Source of the DNA: Candidatus Neomarinimicrobiota bacterium
Lineage (GTDB): Bacteria > Fidelibacterota > SORT01
Assembly: GCA_022567655.1 (NCBI GenBank)
Contig: JADFGO010000004.1
Location: forward strand, 1 to 50,438
DNA: 50,438 nt
Reading direction: 5' to 3'
The notes below the pieces were generated by a model. That model saw only the letters and a program-made list of their open reading frames with translations, ran no database searches and was not told the DNA's origin. The position numbers were made by a program, and so were the translations under genes. Shown here in pieces: positions 1 to 9,158 of this stretch (the first letter of the stretch is position 1; every line of letters starts with the position of its first letter).

Positions 1-182
1 TCCCTAACAAAGTTGTGTTGCTTGCCGATGTGGAGAACAGGAACAATTTCACGAGTGAGAATTTGCCTATAATGAAATCAATGAATATGATAGGCGAAAA
101 AGCAACGGCATATGTCTGTGAGGACTATGCATGCAAGCTACCTACGAACGACATTAAAGTATTTTTATCTCTTTTGGAGTAA
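1..182 (+). CDS. C-terminal fragment of a YyaL/SPATA20-type thioredoxin-domain protein (DUF255)
   Basis: An open frame runs in from the left edge (codons from base 3) and stops with TAA at 180-182, giving about 59 residues. The end contains ATAYVCEDYACKLPT, which resembles the conserved tail of the YyaL/SSP411/SPATA20 family, where a thioredoxin-like N-terminus is joined to a long alpha/alpha barrel. The cellular role of that family is poorly defined. Only the tail is present, so nothing can be said about the active site. The family call rests on one short motif. Confidence 0.6.
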   Translation, partial: PNKVVLLADVENRNNFTSENLPIMKSMNMIGEKATAYVCEDYACKLPTNDIKVFLSLLE

Positions 183-302
183 TTAAACTAAAGTAATTTA
201 AAATAGATTACGGCGCTCTGCTGAATTGTATTATTTGTAAGGGGCGTTGAGTTTAATCAGATGATAGAGCCGGGAGAAAAATTGTATTAAGGGGAATTCG
301 GC

Positions 303-331
303 TTGCGTGGCAGCGTCTTACGAAGTATTAT
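303..331 (+). promoter_or_regulatory. Candidate promoter for the MeaB-like gene, with a palindrome on the -10
   Basis: TTGCGT (303-308) and TATTAT (326-331) are separated by exactly 17 bp, the spacing seen at six other gaps in this window. The -10 lies inside the perfect 14-bp palindrome AGTATTATAATACT (324-337). The predicted start point (about 338) is only a few bases from the ATG at 342, so the message would be nearly leaderless. The same sequence can be read as a TTG start codon at 303 with AGGGG upstream, so the promoter reading is not the only one. Confidence 0.4.
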
Positions 332-341
332 AATACTCACT

Positions 342-1265
342 ATGATGCTTGATGTTCAAGATATCCTCAACGGTAACCGCAGAGCTATAGCAAGGGCTAT
401 CAGCTTAGTTGAGAATAATTCCGATGATTCAAAGGCACTTCTAAACAGTATTTTTGCGCATACCGGAAAGGCGCATAGACTCGGGATTACGGGCCCCCCG
501 GGGGCTGGTAAAAGTACTATAGTAGATAATCTTGCCAAATTATTCAGAGAACAGAAGAGGAGCGTCGGAATAGTTGCCGTCGATCCTACGAGTCCGTTCA
601 CGGGAGGCGCACTGCTCGGGGACAGAATCAGGTTTCAGGAATACGCACAGAGCGATGATCTTTATTTCAGGAGCATGGCGACCAGAGGGAGCGTCGGCGG
701 AATATCGAGAAAGACAGATGAAGTAGTTGACATACTTGATTCATCAGGAAAAGACGTAATACTGATTGAGACAGTGGGAGTCGGGCAGTCAGAACTTGAG
801 ATAGCCGAAGCGAGCGATACGACCATTGTTGTTCTTGTTCCTGAATCCGGAGATGATATTCAAGCCATGAAAGCCGGTCTGATGGAAATCGCTGACATTT
901 TCGTTCTAAATAAATCCGACCGCGAAGGCGCCGATCTGGCTTATGCGAGCATTTCCAACTCTCTGCATCTTCGGGATAATAACGGCTGGGTACCACCGGT
1001 CATAAAAACAAGCGCGATCAATGGCGAGGGGATAGAAGAACTTATCGCGGCAATCAGCGAACATCATGATTGGATGGAAAAAGAGCAGACAGAAGAAAAA
1101 TCACGGACGTTCAGGTTAAGAAAAAGGGTAAAAGAAATTATTAGTGAGGAATTAGATCAGAAATTCTGGACAGATAAGCGAAATAGACTACTGGACAAAA
1201 TTCTCTCCGGAGATCAAAATGGAACTCAAACCCCGTATGAGATAGTTGAAGAGCTAAAGAAATAG
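342..1265 (+). CDS. meaB: MeaB/ArgK-family P-loop GTPase (methylmalonyl-CoA mutase chaperone)
   Basis: G3E-type GTPase that guards B12-dependent methylmalonyl-CoA mutase, gating cofactor loading and protecting it from inactivation. Visible are the Walker A loop GPPGAGKS (about residues 51-58 from the ATG at 342), the VDPTSPFTGGALLGDRIR segment typical of MeaB, the ETVGVGQSE G3 region and NKSD for guanine recognition. At about 307 residues the length fits. The frame can be opened at TTG 303, but the conserved N-terminus (MLDVQDILNGN) begins at ATG 342/345 and a promoter seems to cover the TTG. The mutase itself is not in the window. The next gene starts 2 bp after the stop. Confidence 0.9.
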   Translation: MMLDVQDILNGNRRAIARAISLVENNSDDSKALLNSIFAHTGKAHRLGITGPPGAGKSTIVDNLAKLFREQKRSVGIVAVDPTSPFTGGALLGDRIRFQEYAQSDDLYFRSMATRGSVGGISRKTDEVVDILDSSGKDVILIETVGVGQSELEIAEASDTTIVVLVPESGDDIQAMKAGLMEIADIFVLNKSDREGADLAYASISNSLHLRDNNGWVPPVIKTSAINGEGIEELIAAISEHHDWMEKEQTEEKSRTFRLRKRVKEIISEELDQKFWTDKRNRLLDKILSGDQNGTQTPYEIVEELKK

Positions 1266-1267
1266 AA

Positions 1268-4171
1268 ATGAGCGGAAATTATTATCAATTGAAATTGATT
1301 GTCGATAGGCGTTTTTGGTGTTCATTGATCATTCTCATGAGTGTGGCTGAGATCGCGGACGCACAGTACCATTCGTTCGGGAGGAACAAAGTTCAGTACA
1401 CAGATTTTGAATGGCAGGTGCTTTCGACCGATCATTTCGACATCTATTACGATCCCGATATGGAGGAGCTGACTCTTATCGGAGCAAAATACGCCGAGGA
1501 GTCGTACAAACTGCTGCAAAATAAATACAATCACACATTGAACTATCGGGTACCGTTAATATTTTACAGTTCGCATCTGTACTTTCAGCAAACAAACGTC
1601 ATACCCAATATCCTCCCGGAGGGTGTAGGCGGGTTTTTCGAATATTTTAAGGGACGTGTTGTAATTCCAAGTGACGGTTCGATATCCCAGTTTAAACGGG
1701 TGATACGGCATGAATTGAACCACGTGTTCATGCACAGCAAACTTGTGCGGGTGCAGAAAAACCATCGAGTCTTAATTCCTAAGTTTCCACCCCTGTGGTT
1801 TTCGGAAGGGCTGGCAGAATTTTGGTCCGGAGAATCGGATACTCAGGCGGAAATGGTTATCAGAGACGCCGTACTTAATAATTATCTGGTTCCGGTCGAT
1901 CAGCTGTTCACAATAGCCGGATCATACTTAATGTATAAAGAGGGAGAGAACTTACTTTCATTCATATCCGAGCGATACGGCGAAGAGAAGATTTTGCTTA
2001 TAATGGAAAATTACTGGCTGTACTCCAAGTTCAGTGAGGTAGTTAAATACACCCTCGGCGTGGACTACAAAGAGCTGAACCGTCAGTGGACGTATCACTT
2101 GAAGAAAAAGTATTATCCCCTTTTAGAAGAGAAGGATAAGCCGCAAATGGCTTCGTCAATTGTAGATGAGGATGGATTTAACTCCAAGCCCACAATTTAC
2201 ACGGATAAAGACGGAATTAAGCAGGTGATCTACGTGGGAAATAAAATGGGATATTCGGGAATCTATCAAAAGCCATTTGATGCGCTAAAGCATGATGAAC
2301 CTGAAGTTGTGCTTGTGGGCGAAAAATCAGGCGATTATGAGACGTTTCATCTTTTCAGGTCCTCAATCGACGTCAGTGAAAACCGCACTCTCATATTTGT
2401 TACAAAAAGCGGTGAGACAGACGTTATTCACAGAATCAGCCTTGATAACGGTCATAAATTTCCACCGTTGTTATTTCAAGATTTAGTTTCGATTGCCTCT
2501 CCCTCCTGGTCGCCGGACGGGAAAAAGATATCATTTGCCGGATTATCGAGAAACGGATATAACGATATTTATGTGTACGATCTATCTGATGATAATCTGT
2601 TAAAATTGACCAATGATTTTTACGACGATAGAGATCCCTCCTGGTCGCCGGATGGAAATCAGATATTGTTCGCATCGGACCGGACACAAACAGGACCTGC
2701 GGGTAAATACAACCTCTTCAAGGTCGGAATCAAAGATCTACAGATAAGATATCTCACTTTTGGAAATTTTAACGACCGGGCGCCAAAAGAGACCAAAGAT
2801 GGAAAGATTATTTTTTATTCAGACCGGGGAGGCATGAATAATATATGGATGCTGATCCCGGTAGATAGAGAGGGCGGATTAAATATTATTTCTGCCTCTT
2901 TAAACAAAATGCCCGTGAGTAATCTGAAGAAATACCGGGCTGCCCGCATTACAAATTTTACTACTTCCGCGCTGGACCCTGTACTGAGTGACGACGGAGA
3001 GCTCATATTTACTGCATTTGAGGATTTTAGTTTCAAGATCATGAAATTAAAAAAATATAAGACGCACGAAATAAAGGTCGATAACGAGGTCGCTGTTCTC
3101 AACCGAACGGGATTATGGAGTCATAGTATATTGAAAAAGGACGTTTCGTCCATCAGCAAGAAATATAAAAGCGGTTACAGCCTCGACATAGCGCAAAGCC
3201 AGGTCACCCAGGACCCGATATTCGGTACGAGTGGAGGAGCGGCTTTCGCCTTTTCTGATATTCTCGGGAATAATCAATATTATATTCTCGTTTACAATAA
3301 CGCACGAAGTTCGGGTGAATTACTAAAGAGTTTTAACGTGGCGGTAACCAAAATATCGCTGGCTGGAAGAACAAATATCGCCTACAGTGTTTTTCACCTA
3401 AATAACAGGAGGTTCAATCGAGTCAAAGGTTTTTTTGACGAGAGAAGATATGGCGGATTTTTGTCCGTTTCGTATCCGCTCTCATTTTTCAAAAGGATAG
3501 AAGCTTCCACGAGCCTAAGTTACTCCGACGAGGATAGGATAGGTATCGATTCCCGGCAGGCGTGGCTCGCCGTTAATTTCCTGCGATTCGTAAAAGACAA
3601 CTCGCTTTGGGGACCCACAGGTCCGCTCGACGGTGAAAGGATTAGTTTATCAATTGGATATACAAATGATGTTCGGTACAACAACTTAAACTACTATACA
3701 CTCATTGCCGACTACAGAAGATACTTTCGTTTCACGAGACGAACTTCATTTGCAACGAGATTAATGTACTTACACAGCCAGGGAAATCCGGACAGGGAGG
3801 TACAACGATTCTATCTCGGTGGTTCATGGACACTGAGACTATACCCGCGTTTTCAGGTTTGGGGAACGAGAGCATTTTTAATCAACAACGAATACAGATT
3901 CCCGTTCATCGACCAGCTGGGTATTAAATTTCCGTTTGGTACCATTGGATTTAGAGGTATCAGGGGCGCTGTGTTCTTTGACATGGGTAACGTTTATAAT
4001 GGTGAATTGTTTGATGACAGGTGGGAAGACATCAAAGGGAGTTACGGAGTAGGATTTCGATTCAGGATAGGGGGGTTTCTCGTTCTGAGATATGATATAG
4101 GAAGAAGGACTGATTTTCGGGATTGGCCTGATACAATCTATAAACAATTTTTCTTCGGCTGGGATTTCTGA
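1268..4171 (+). CDS. Outer-membrane protein with gluzincin peptidase, TolB-like propeller and Omp85-type barrel
   Basis: A 967-residue exported protein. A signal peptide ends near ADA (residues 30-32). The N-terminal part resembles the peptidase MA-like group: HELNH (148-152) is a HExxH zinc motif and GLAEF (E184) gives the third ligand, so it may be active. Two WSPDG blades near 411 and 456 mark a TolB/WD40-like propeller. The last roughly 270 residues read as alternating beta strands with barrel-type aromatic and glycine spacing, as in bacterial surface antigen (Omp85/BamA) barrels. Substrate is unknown; a periplasmic chaperone or protease at the outer membrane is a reasonable inference. 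It sits 2 bp after meaB and overlaps nothing. Confidence 0.75.
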   Translation: MSGNYYQLKLIVDRRFWCSLIILMSVAEIADAQYHSFGRNKVQYTDFEWQVLSTDHFDIYYDPDMEELTLIGAKYAEESYKLLQNKYNHTLNYRVPLIFYSSHLYFQQTNVIPNILPEGVGGFFEYFKGRVVIPSDGSISQFKRVIRHELNHVFMHSKLVRVQKNHRVLIPKFPPLWFSEGLAEFWSGESDTQAEMVIRDAVLNNYLVPVDQLFTIAGSYLMYKEGENLLSFISERYGEEKILLIMENYWLYSKFSEVVKYTLGVDYKELNRQWTYHLKKKYYPLLEEKDKPQMASSIVDEDGFNSKPTIYTDKDGIKQVIYVGNKMGYSGIYQKPFDALKHDEPEVVLVGEKSGDYETFHLFRSSIDVSENRTLIFVTKSGETDVIHRISLDNGHKFPPLLFQDLVSIASPSWSPDGKKISFAGLSRNGYNDIYVYDLSDDNLLKLTNDFYDDRDPSWSPDGNQILFASDRTQTGPAGKYNLFKVGIKDLQIRYLTFGNFNDRAPKETKDGKIIFYSDRGGMNNIWMLIPVDREGGLNIISASLNKMPVSNLKKYRAARITNFTTSALDPVLSDDGELIFTAFEDFSFKIMKLKKYKTHEIKVDNEVAVLNRTGLWSHSILKKDVSSISKKYKSGYSLDIAQSQVTQDPIFGTSGGAAFAFSDILGNNQYYILVYNNARSSGELLKSFNVAVTKISLAGRTNIAYSVFHLNNRRFNRVKGFFDERRYGGFLSVSYPLSFFKRIEASTSLSYSDEDRIGIDSRQAWLAVNFLRFVKDNSLWGPTGPLDGERISLSIGYTNDVRYNNLNYYTLIADYRRYFRFTRRTSFATRLMYLHSQGNPDREVQRFYLGGSWTLRLYPRFQVWGTRAFLINNEYRFPFIDQLGIKFPFGTIGFRGIRGAVFFDMGNVYNGELFDDRWEDIKGSYGVGFRFRIGGFLVLRYDIGRRTDFRDWPDTIYKQFFFGWDF

Positions 4172-4175
4172 CGGC

Positions 4176-5321
4176 ATGATACTTATACACTTAATGACGT
4201 CGTTGATGCTATTGGCAATGTTGAGTTGTCCAGGTTCGATCAAGGTGACGAATATATCCACCATAAATAAGGATTCAGACTGGACACAGCTCGGGGGCAA
4301 TCCCGAACATAACGGCAAGGCATTTAACGAGGTGAAACCGCCGTTGACTCAGCTATGGAGATCCTCTGTGGATCACGCACCCAACGGGAATTTAACAGCG
4401 GCACAGGGCAAAATATTTGTAGCCACGATGGGAGGTAAAGTCGTCGCACTCGATCACGAAACAGGTATATCATTAGGGTCATTAAATTTGGAGAAATCTA
4501 TCGGGAAAGGAATTGCAATAGACGGCATACATGGCTACTTCGGAAGAGTGGGCGGTGACGAAACTTTATTCGGTTATGAACTCAGAAACGGAATTTACGT
4601 GTGGCAGAAAAAAATAGGTCCCGTAGAATCAATGCCCCTTGTTGTGGGAGAGCTTTTATATGTAACGACCGCTAACGGAGAGTTGTTTTGTCTCGACGCG
4701 GAAACAGGGACGGTAAAGTGGAGCTTTAAGAGCGGGAAGCCTTTTCATTCTACACCAACAAAGTCCGAGGGATTGATTTATGCGGCTAACGACTCCGGTT
4801 ATGTTTATGCGCTGTACGCTTCGAGCGGAAAATTGAAATGGAAATACTTAACGGCAGCGCCTGTATTCTCCTCACCGATTGTTCATGGCGCTGATCTCTT
4901 CACAGCTAATCTGTCCGGACGTATATATTCTCTTGATAAAATCACAGGCGAAATTAACTGGGAATTCAGCGGAGAGGGAAGTTTTTATTCCATGGCTTCG
5001 ATAGGCAATGACGCCTTATTTATAGCAAGCGGAAGCGGTATTCTCTATAAAATCGGCTTATCTCAAGGAAATTTAATCTGGGAGAGCGACTTATCAGCTC
5101 CGGTGAGTGAAGGATTACTCGTTTCAGGCAACTATATCTATGTGGGGTCACTAAATCATAATTTATATTGCTTGAGCGCCGAAACGGGTGAAATAGTCTG
5201 GCAGGAGAAACTTGACGGAAGAGTCAGAACCGCCCCCATCGAACACGCGGGAAAGATTTTTATCGGGGCTGAAGACAAATATGTTTACGCCTACTCAAAT
5301 TTGGTTCAAGTGGATGAATAA
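4176..5321 (+). CDS. PQQ-type beta-propeller protein (BamB-like), exported
   Basis: A 381-residue protein made of PQQ-like blades, with repeated 'G.ifvat..G.v.ALD..TG...W' units such as VVALDHETG, LFCLDAETGTVKW and LYCLSAETGEIVW. No PQQ-dehydrogenase active-site features are visible, so a structural or binding role like that of BamB is likelier than redox chemistry. The N-terminus is hydrophobic and ends in MLSC (Cys18), which could be a weak lipobox. The gene starts 4 bp after the Omp85 fusion and overlaps the next gene by 8 bp, so the three probably form one envelope operon. The exact start (ATG 4176 or 4194) is uncertain. Confidence 0.75.
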   Translation: MILIHLMTSLMLLAMLSCPGSIKVTNISTINKDSDWTQLGGNPEHNGKAFNEVKPPLTQLWRSSVDHAPNGNLTAAQGKIFVATMGGKVVALDHETGISLGSLNLEKSIGKGIAIDGIHGYFGRVGGDETLFGYELRNGIYVWQKKIGPVESMPLVVGELLYVTTANGELFCLDAETGTVKWSFKSGKPFHSTPTKSEGLIYAANDSGYVYALYASSGKLKWKYLTAAPVFSSPIVHGADLFTANLSGRIYSLDKITGEINWEFSGEGSFYSMASIGNDALFIASGSGILYKIGLSQGNLIWESDLSAPVSEGLLVSGNYIYVGSLNHNLYCLSAETGEIVWQEKLDGRVRTAPIEHAGKIFIGAEDKYVYAYSNLVQVDE

Positions 5322-6105
5322 GGTACTTATTCTCACTTTAACGCTGCTATTACAAACCGGTATGATAGAAGCTCAATCCGGCAGTGACAGCGATATTGAA
5401 ATGTCATCTATCTTGATCACCGCACCGCGCGACGGCTTAACTCTATATATAGATGATTCGCTGATTGGCTACGTTACGAACGATACGCTGAGCATCCCGG
5501 CGGGTTTCCATCAATTGAGCGTTACCGACGGCAATTCCGACGTCTGGTCTGCAACTGATTGGACATGGTCGGGAATATTGGAACCTGACAGCGTCTATCT
5601 GTTCGAAGCAAAGATAGAAAGATTTACAATATTGAATACAATTCCGTTTGGGGCTAAGGTTGTGATCGATGGAATTCAGGTCGGCACCACACCTTTCGTT
5701 CTCAACAGTATAGAATCGGCGGTTGAGATTGTCATGGCAAACTACATGCCTGTTCGCCTGGAAGCTTCAGAACTTTCCGGGAAAAATATAATGACTATAG
5801 TCTTAGTTCAGGAATCTCCGGTTATGGCATCAGAATCGTCAGGTATTAAGCCTGAAATAACATCCGTCGGAGGAAGTATGGTCACCCGCTCGGCATATCT
5901 TCTGACAGCCGCATCGGGAATTGCAGCTGTTTGGTTCAAGTTCGAGGCGGATAAAGCGTTTAACGCCTTGCCGATGGCATTTGATCCGGAGGATATTGAG
6001 TATTATGAAAACCGAGCAAAAAAATATGACGATCTTGCAGCAATATCATTCGGAACATTTCAAATAGGATTCTTATATTCGATTTACCGTGCAATCCGCA
6101 ATTGA
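5314..6105 (+). CDS. PEGA-domain periplasmic protein
   Basis: About 263 residues. The frame is open further upstream, but ATG 5314 fits best: it overlaps the previous stop by 8 bp and opens a clear signal peptide (MNKVLILTLTLLLQTG, cleaved near IEA-QS). Two PEGA-like beta repeats follow, the second with IPFGAKVVIDGIQVGTTPF. PEGA domains are surface-exposed modules in envelope proteins, often binding glycan or acting as scaffolds. The C-terminus has a hydrophobic stretch (YLLTAASGIAAVWF) and a second one near the end, as in some FCB envelope proteins. Precise function unknown. Confidence 0.75.
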   Translation: MNKVLILTLTLLLQTGMIEAQSGSDSDIEMSSILITAPRDGLTLYIDDSLIGYVTNDTLSIPAGFHQLSVTDGNSDVWSATDWTWSGILEPDSVYLFEAKIERFTILNTIPFGAKVVIDGIQVGTTPFVLNSIESAVEIVMANYMPVRLEASELSGKNIMTIVLVQESPVMASESSGIKPEITSVGGSMVTRSAYLLTAASGIAAVWFKFEADKAFNALPMAFDPEDIEYYENRAKKYDDLAAISFGTFQIGFLYSIYRAIRN

Positions 6106-6132
6106 TTAAGAGCTAGAAAGGATTAGGGATAG

Positions 6133-6903
6133 GTGCAGGAGGAAAATTCCCATGACAGTGACTTAACAGAGGATAAAAAAGCCGGAGAAATGGGCTTTCT
6201 CGACCACCTCGAGGAGCTCAGATGGCGGATCCTCAAAGTTTTGATATCAGTTACAATTTTCAGCGTATTGTCATTCTTTTTTTCAGACTTCTTTGTCAAT
6301 TTTCTTATTGAGCCGACGAAAGAAATGGATCCTCCCCTGAAACTCCAAGTCCTCAGGGTTCAAGGGATGCTGATAGTAAAGATGTGGATTGCGGTTTTAG
6401 GAGGATTTATAATCTCCCTGCCCACAATCGTTTATCAGGCGTGGCAATTTGTCTCACCCGGACTTTACCAAAGTGAAAAAAAGCACCTGCCAACTCTTAT
6501 AGTTGCTACCTTCTTATCATTCATTCTCGGCGCAGCGTTCGCATACTACGTAATTATACCGCTGATAATTCCCACACTGCTTGCATTCGGAGTAGAGGGC
6601 GTGGAAAATAATATCTCGATAAATTACTATTTCGGTTTTGTGATACAGATGATTCTTGCAAGCGGGTTGATATTTGAAATGCCGGTTCTTTCGTACTTCC
6701 TGGGGAGAATAGGATTACTTACTCCTGCTTTTATGAGGCACTATCGAAGATATGCATTGGTAGGCATTATGATATTAGCAGCCCTGCTGACACCTCCTGA
6801 CCCGCTAAGTCAGCTGTTGCTTGCAATACCGTTACTCATTCTCTATGAGATAAGCATTTACATTTCCGGAATCGCCTCAAGGAAACACAGAATAGGTACC
6901 TGA
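6133..6903 (+). CDS. tatC: Sec-independent translocase subunit TatC
   Basis: Six-helix inner-membrane protein that recognises twin-arginine signal peptides and nucleates the Tat pore. The hallmark N-terminal segment MGFLDHLEELRWRI and the late LTPPDPLSQLLLAIPLLILYE motif are both present, and 256 residues is normal. The GTG at 6133 has AGGGATAG just upstream; the ATG at 6190 is closer to the usual TatC start but its GGAG is only two bases away, so I prefer GTG. TatA/B is not in the window. The 186 bp after the stop contain a promoter for the next gene. Confidence 0.93.
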   Translation: MQEENSHDSDLTEDKKAGEMGFLDHLEELRWRILKVLISVTIFSVLSFFFSDFFVNFLIEPTKEMDPPLKLQVLRVQGMLIVKMWIAVLGGFIISLPTIVYQAWQFVSPGLYQSEKKHLPTLIVATFLSFILGAAFAYYVIIPLIIPTLLAFGVEGVENNISINYYFGFVIQMILASGLIFEMPVLSYFLGRIGLLTPAFMRHYRRYALVGIMILAALLTPPDPLSQLLLAIPLLILYEISIYISGIASRKHRIGT

Positions 6904-7021
6904 GCGGCATTGCCTTTATCTTCTATATGCTCACTTGAGTTTCGCATTCCCGGTCAAATGGATATTCACGGTTATTGCGTGTGTGTAAATGTGCCAAGTT
7001 CGATTAACGGGACATTAAAAC

Positions 7022-7050
7022 TTGACCTTCAACAATCAGTGGATTACCTT
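7022..7050 (+). promoter_or_regulatory. Candidate promoter upstream of polyprenyl diphosphate synthase
   Basis: TTGACC (7022-7027), 17 bp, TACCTT (7045-7050). The -10 region extends to TACCTTTG, which also fits the Bacteroidota TAnnTTTG element with TTG 20 bp upstream. It lies in the only sizeable gap of this region, about 39 bp before the start codon. Near-identical 12-mers ATTAACGGGACA (7003-7014) and ATTAACGGAACA (7073-7084) bracket it. Confidence 0.45.
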
Positions 7051-7089
7051 TGCACTTTCAAATTTAAGGGCAATTAACGGAACAGATCG

Positions 7090-8094
7090 TTGGACTTATT
7101 CTTATCTACAAAAGCAGAAAAGATCAGAATGAAAAAGATCGTCGAGAATATCGGTGATGACCTGAAACTATTTAAAAGAGCCTACAAGTCCGCCATGCGG
7201 ACGGATGTCTTCTTGATCAACAGGATTACAGGATACATGGCGGGACGATTCGGTAAATTACTGCGTCCTAAACTAGTAATTCTTTCTGCCCGTATGTTTG
7301 GGAATACAAATCAGAATTCAATCGCTTCCGCTGTCCTAATAGAACTGCTTCATACTGCTACCCTGATGCATGATGACGTTGTTGACAGGGCTGAGGAGAG
7401 GAGGGGAATACCCTCGATTCGTTCACTGTGGAAAAACAAAACCGCTGTGCTGATGGGAGATTTTCTATTCAGCAGAGCGTTGATAAACCTGATTGACCTT
7501 AAGGATTTCGATGCTCTCAGCGTACTTTCAAAAACAGCTGAACGGATGAGTAAGGGAGAGCTCCTACAGTTGGAGAAGAACCGGTCGACGGGGATGGACG
7601 AAGCCACGTATTTTAAAATGATCAGCGATAAAACCGCCTCACTCTTTTCAGCCGCCTGCGAAATGGGGGCGCTGACGACGACTGATTCCTCAGAACATAG
7701 AAAATCGTTGGCTGATTATGGAGAAAATCTCGGGATCGCATTTCAGTTGAAAGACGATCTATTCGATTTCACAGGCAAAAAGAAGCATACAGGCAAACCT
7801 GTCGGTAGGGACGTCAAAGAGAACTTGATGACTCTTCCAGTAATTCATTCTTTGTCCAACGGCAGACTCAGAGAATCGAGAAAATTCGTAGTTGCGCTCA
7901 GAAAGAGGAACGGAGCGCAGAATTTCGAAGAAGTTGTGGATTTTGTCAGAGGAAAAGGCGGTTTGGAGTACACAAAAGAAAAGCTTTTATTCCACAATCA
8001 AAAAGCACTGGACGCAATAGAAGGCATAAAAGAGTCAATCTATAAGGAAGCGCTCGTCAACTTCGTGCAATTTAACATCGACAGGTCAAATTAA
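7090..8094 (+). CDS. Long-chain trans-polyprenyl diphosphate synthase
   Basis: Adds isopentenyl units to an allylic diphosphate to make the C35-C45 chain of menaquinone or ubiquinone, or a similar long prenyl chain. Visible are GKLLRPKLV (about 55-63), the first aspartate-rich motif DDVVD (95-99) followed by RRG, and the second motif KDDLFDF (near 222). The 334-residue length matches the octaprenyl/heptaprenyl family (IspB/HepT-like). Product length cannot be read with confidence. The start is TTG 7090; ATG 7129 is an alternative that would trim 13 residues. It has its own promoter-like upstream element. Confidence 0.88.
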   Translation: MDLFLSTKAEKIRMKKIVENIGDDLKLFKRAYKSAMRTDVFLINRITGYMAGRFGKLLRPKLVILSARMFGNTNQNSIASAVLIELLHTATLMHDDVVDRAEERRGIPSIRSLWKNKTAVLMGDFLFSRALINLIDLKDFDALSVLSKTAERMSKGELLQLEKNRSTGMDEATYFKMISDKTASLFSAACEMGALTTTDSSEHRKSLADYGENLGIAFQLKDDLFDFTGKKKHTGKPVGRDVKENLMTLPVIHSLSNGRLRESRKFVVALRKRNGAQNFEEVVDFVRGKGGLEYTKEKLLFHNQKALDAIEGIKESIYKEALVNFVQFNIDRSN

Positions 8095-8138
8095 CTTTCA
8101 ACTAATCAGCACGCACTTTTATTTAATAATTCTGTAAC

Positions 8139-9158
8139 ATGGAACGTAAACGATTCTTAATCATTAGATTAAGTTCTATCGGTGATATATTGCTTACGAC
8201 TCCATTTATTCGATCATTAAGGCAACGGTTCGATGACGCCCTGATCGATTATCTTGTTAAAGATGAACACCGTGAATTATTAGAACATAATCCTTACCTC
8301 GACGAAATACATCCGTTCAATACGGCAAATGGACTCAAGGAGATACAAAAGTGGAGGAGATTTATACGTCAGAAGGGATATTCTGAGATATTCGATCTTC
8401 ACAGGAACCTTCGTTCCATCCTTATGACCGGAGCAGTAAGAGGTGTAAAAGTGCGCAGAGTAAACAAAAGACTTGTGAAGAGGTACATCCTCATCAAATT
8501 CGGTATAAACCTATACAGAAATATAACACCTCTGCCCGAAAGATATTTAGAAACAGCATCGGCTTACGGGATTGAGGATGATGGAAAGGGGTTGGATCTG
8601 TTTCCTAACAAGAATATTGATATTTTCAATCAAAATAGGAGCTCGCACAGGTATAAAATCGCCATGGCGCCCGGAGCCGGATTTTATACAAAAAGATGGC
8701 CTATCGAATATTATGCGGAATTAGGGGACAATCTAATAGAAAATGCCGACGCTCAAATTATCTTAATCGGTTCCACGGAGAATAAACAAACAGCTGATGA
8801 GATAAAAAGAAGAATGAAGAACGATGTGAGAGATCTGACCGGTGATTATACTATCCCGGAGACGGCGGCAATTATAAAAACTGTTGACGCTGTGATTACT
8901 AACGACAGCGGTCTGATGCACGTTGCCGTTTCTCAGGATGTCCCTGTTGTATCTTTTTTCGGTTCCACCACGGAAGAGCTGGGTTTTTTCCCGTATAATG
9001 ACAATAGTAAGGTTTTAGAGGTCAGGGGACTGAAGTGCAGACCCTGCACTCATATAGGTAGAGAGAGCTGTCCGTTGGGTCACTTTAATTGTATGAAAGA
9101 AATTACTCCCACCGCAGCCTACGAAGCTGTTGTCGGACAATTATCAAGAAAACTATGA
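8139..9158 (+). CDS. Glycosyltransferase family 9 (heptosyltransferase-like)
   Basis: GT-B enzyme of family 9, which transfers heptose from ADP-heptose to the LPS inner core. Support comes from RLSSIGDILLTTP near the N-terminus, APGAGFYTKRWP near 177-188 and the nucleotide-binding NDSGLMHVA segment near 254. A Cys-rich stretch (CRPC, then two more Cys) around 300-320 is common in this branch. The gene overlaps waaA by 4 bp (ATGA), placing both in lipid A-core assembly at the inner membrane. The specific acceptor (WaaC or WaaF type) cannot be decided. Confidence 0.88.
   Translation: MERKRFLIIRLSSIGDILLTTPFIRSLRQRFDDALIDYLVKDEHRELLEHNPYLDEIHPFNTANGLKEIQKWRRFIRQKGYSEIFDLHRNLRSILMTGAVRGVKVRRVNKRLVKRYILIKFGINLYRNITPLPERYLETASAYGIEDDGKGLDLFPNKNIDIFNQNRSSHRYKIAMAPGAGFYTKRWPIEYYAELGDNLIENADAQIILIGSTENKQTADEIKRRMKNDVRDLTGDYTIPETAAIIKTVDAVITNDSGLMHVAVSQDVPVVSFFGSTTEELGFFPYNDNSKVLEVRGLKCRPCTHIGRESCPLGHFNCMKEITPTAAYEAVVGQLSRKL

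Noticed and set aside
303-341. TTG start at 303 for the MeaB-like gene
   Set aside because: AGGGG sits upstream, but the added 13 residues match nothing typical of the family and the TTG forms the -35 of a well-spaced promoter. ATG 342 is preferred.
9089-9154. N-terminal extension of waaA
   Set aside because: It lies inside the GT9 gene in another frame and has no signal or family match; ATG 9155 overlaps the stop and starts the membrane anchor.
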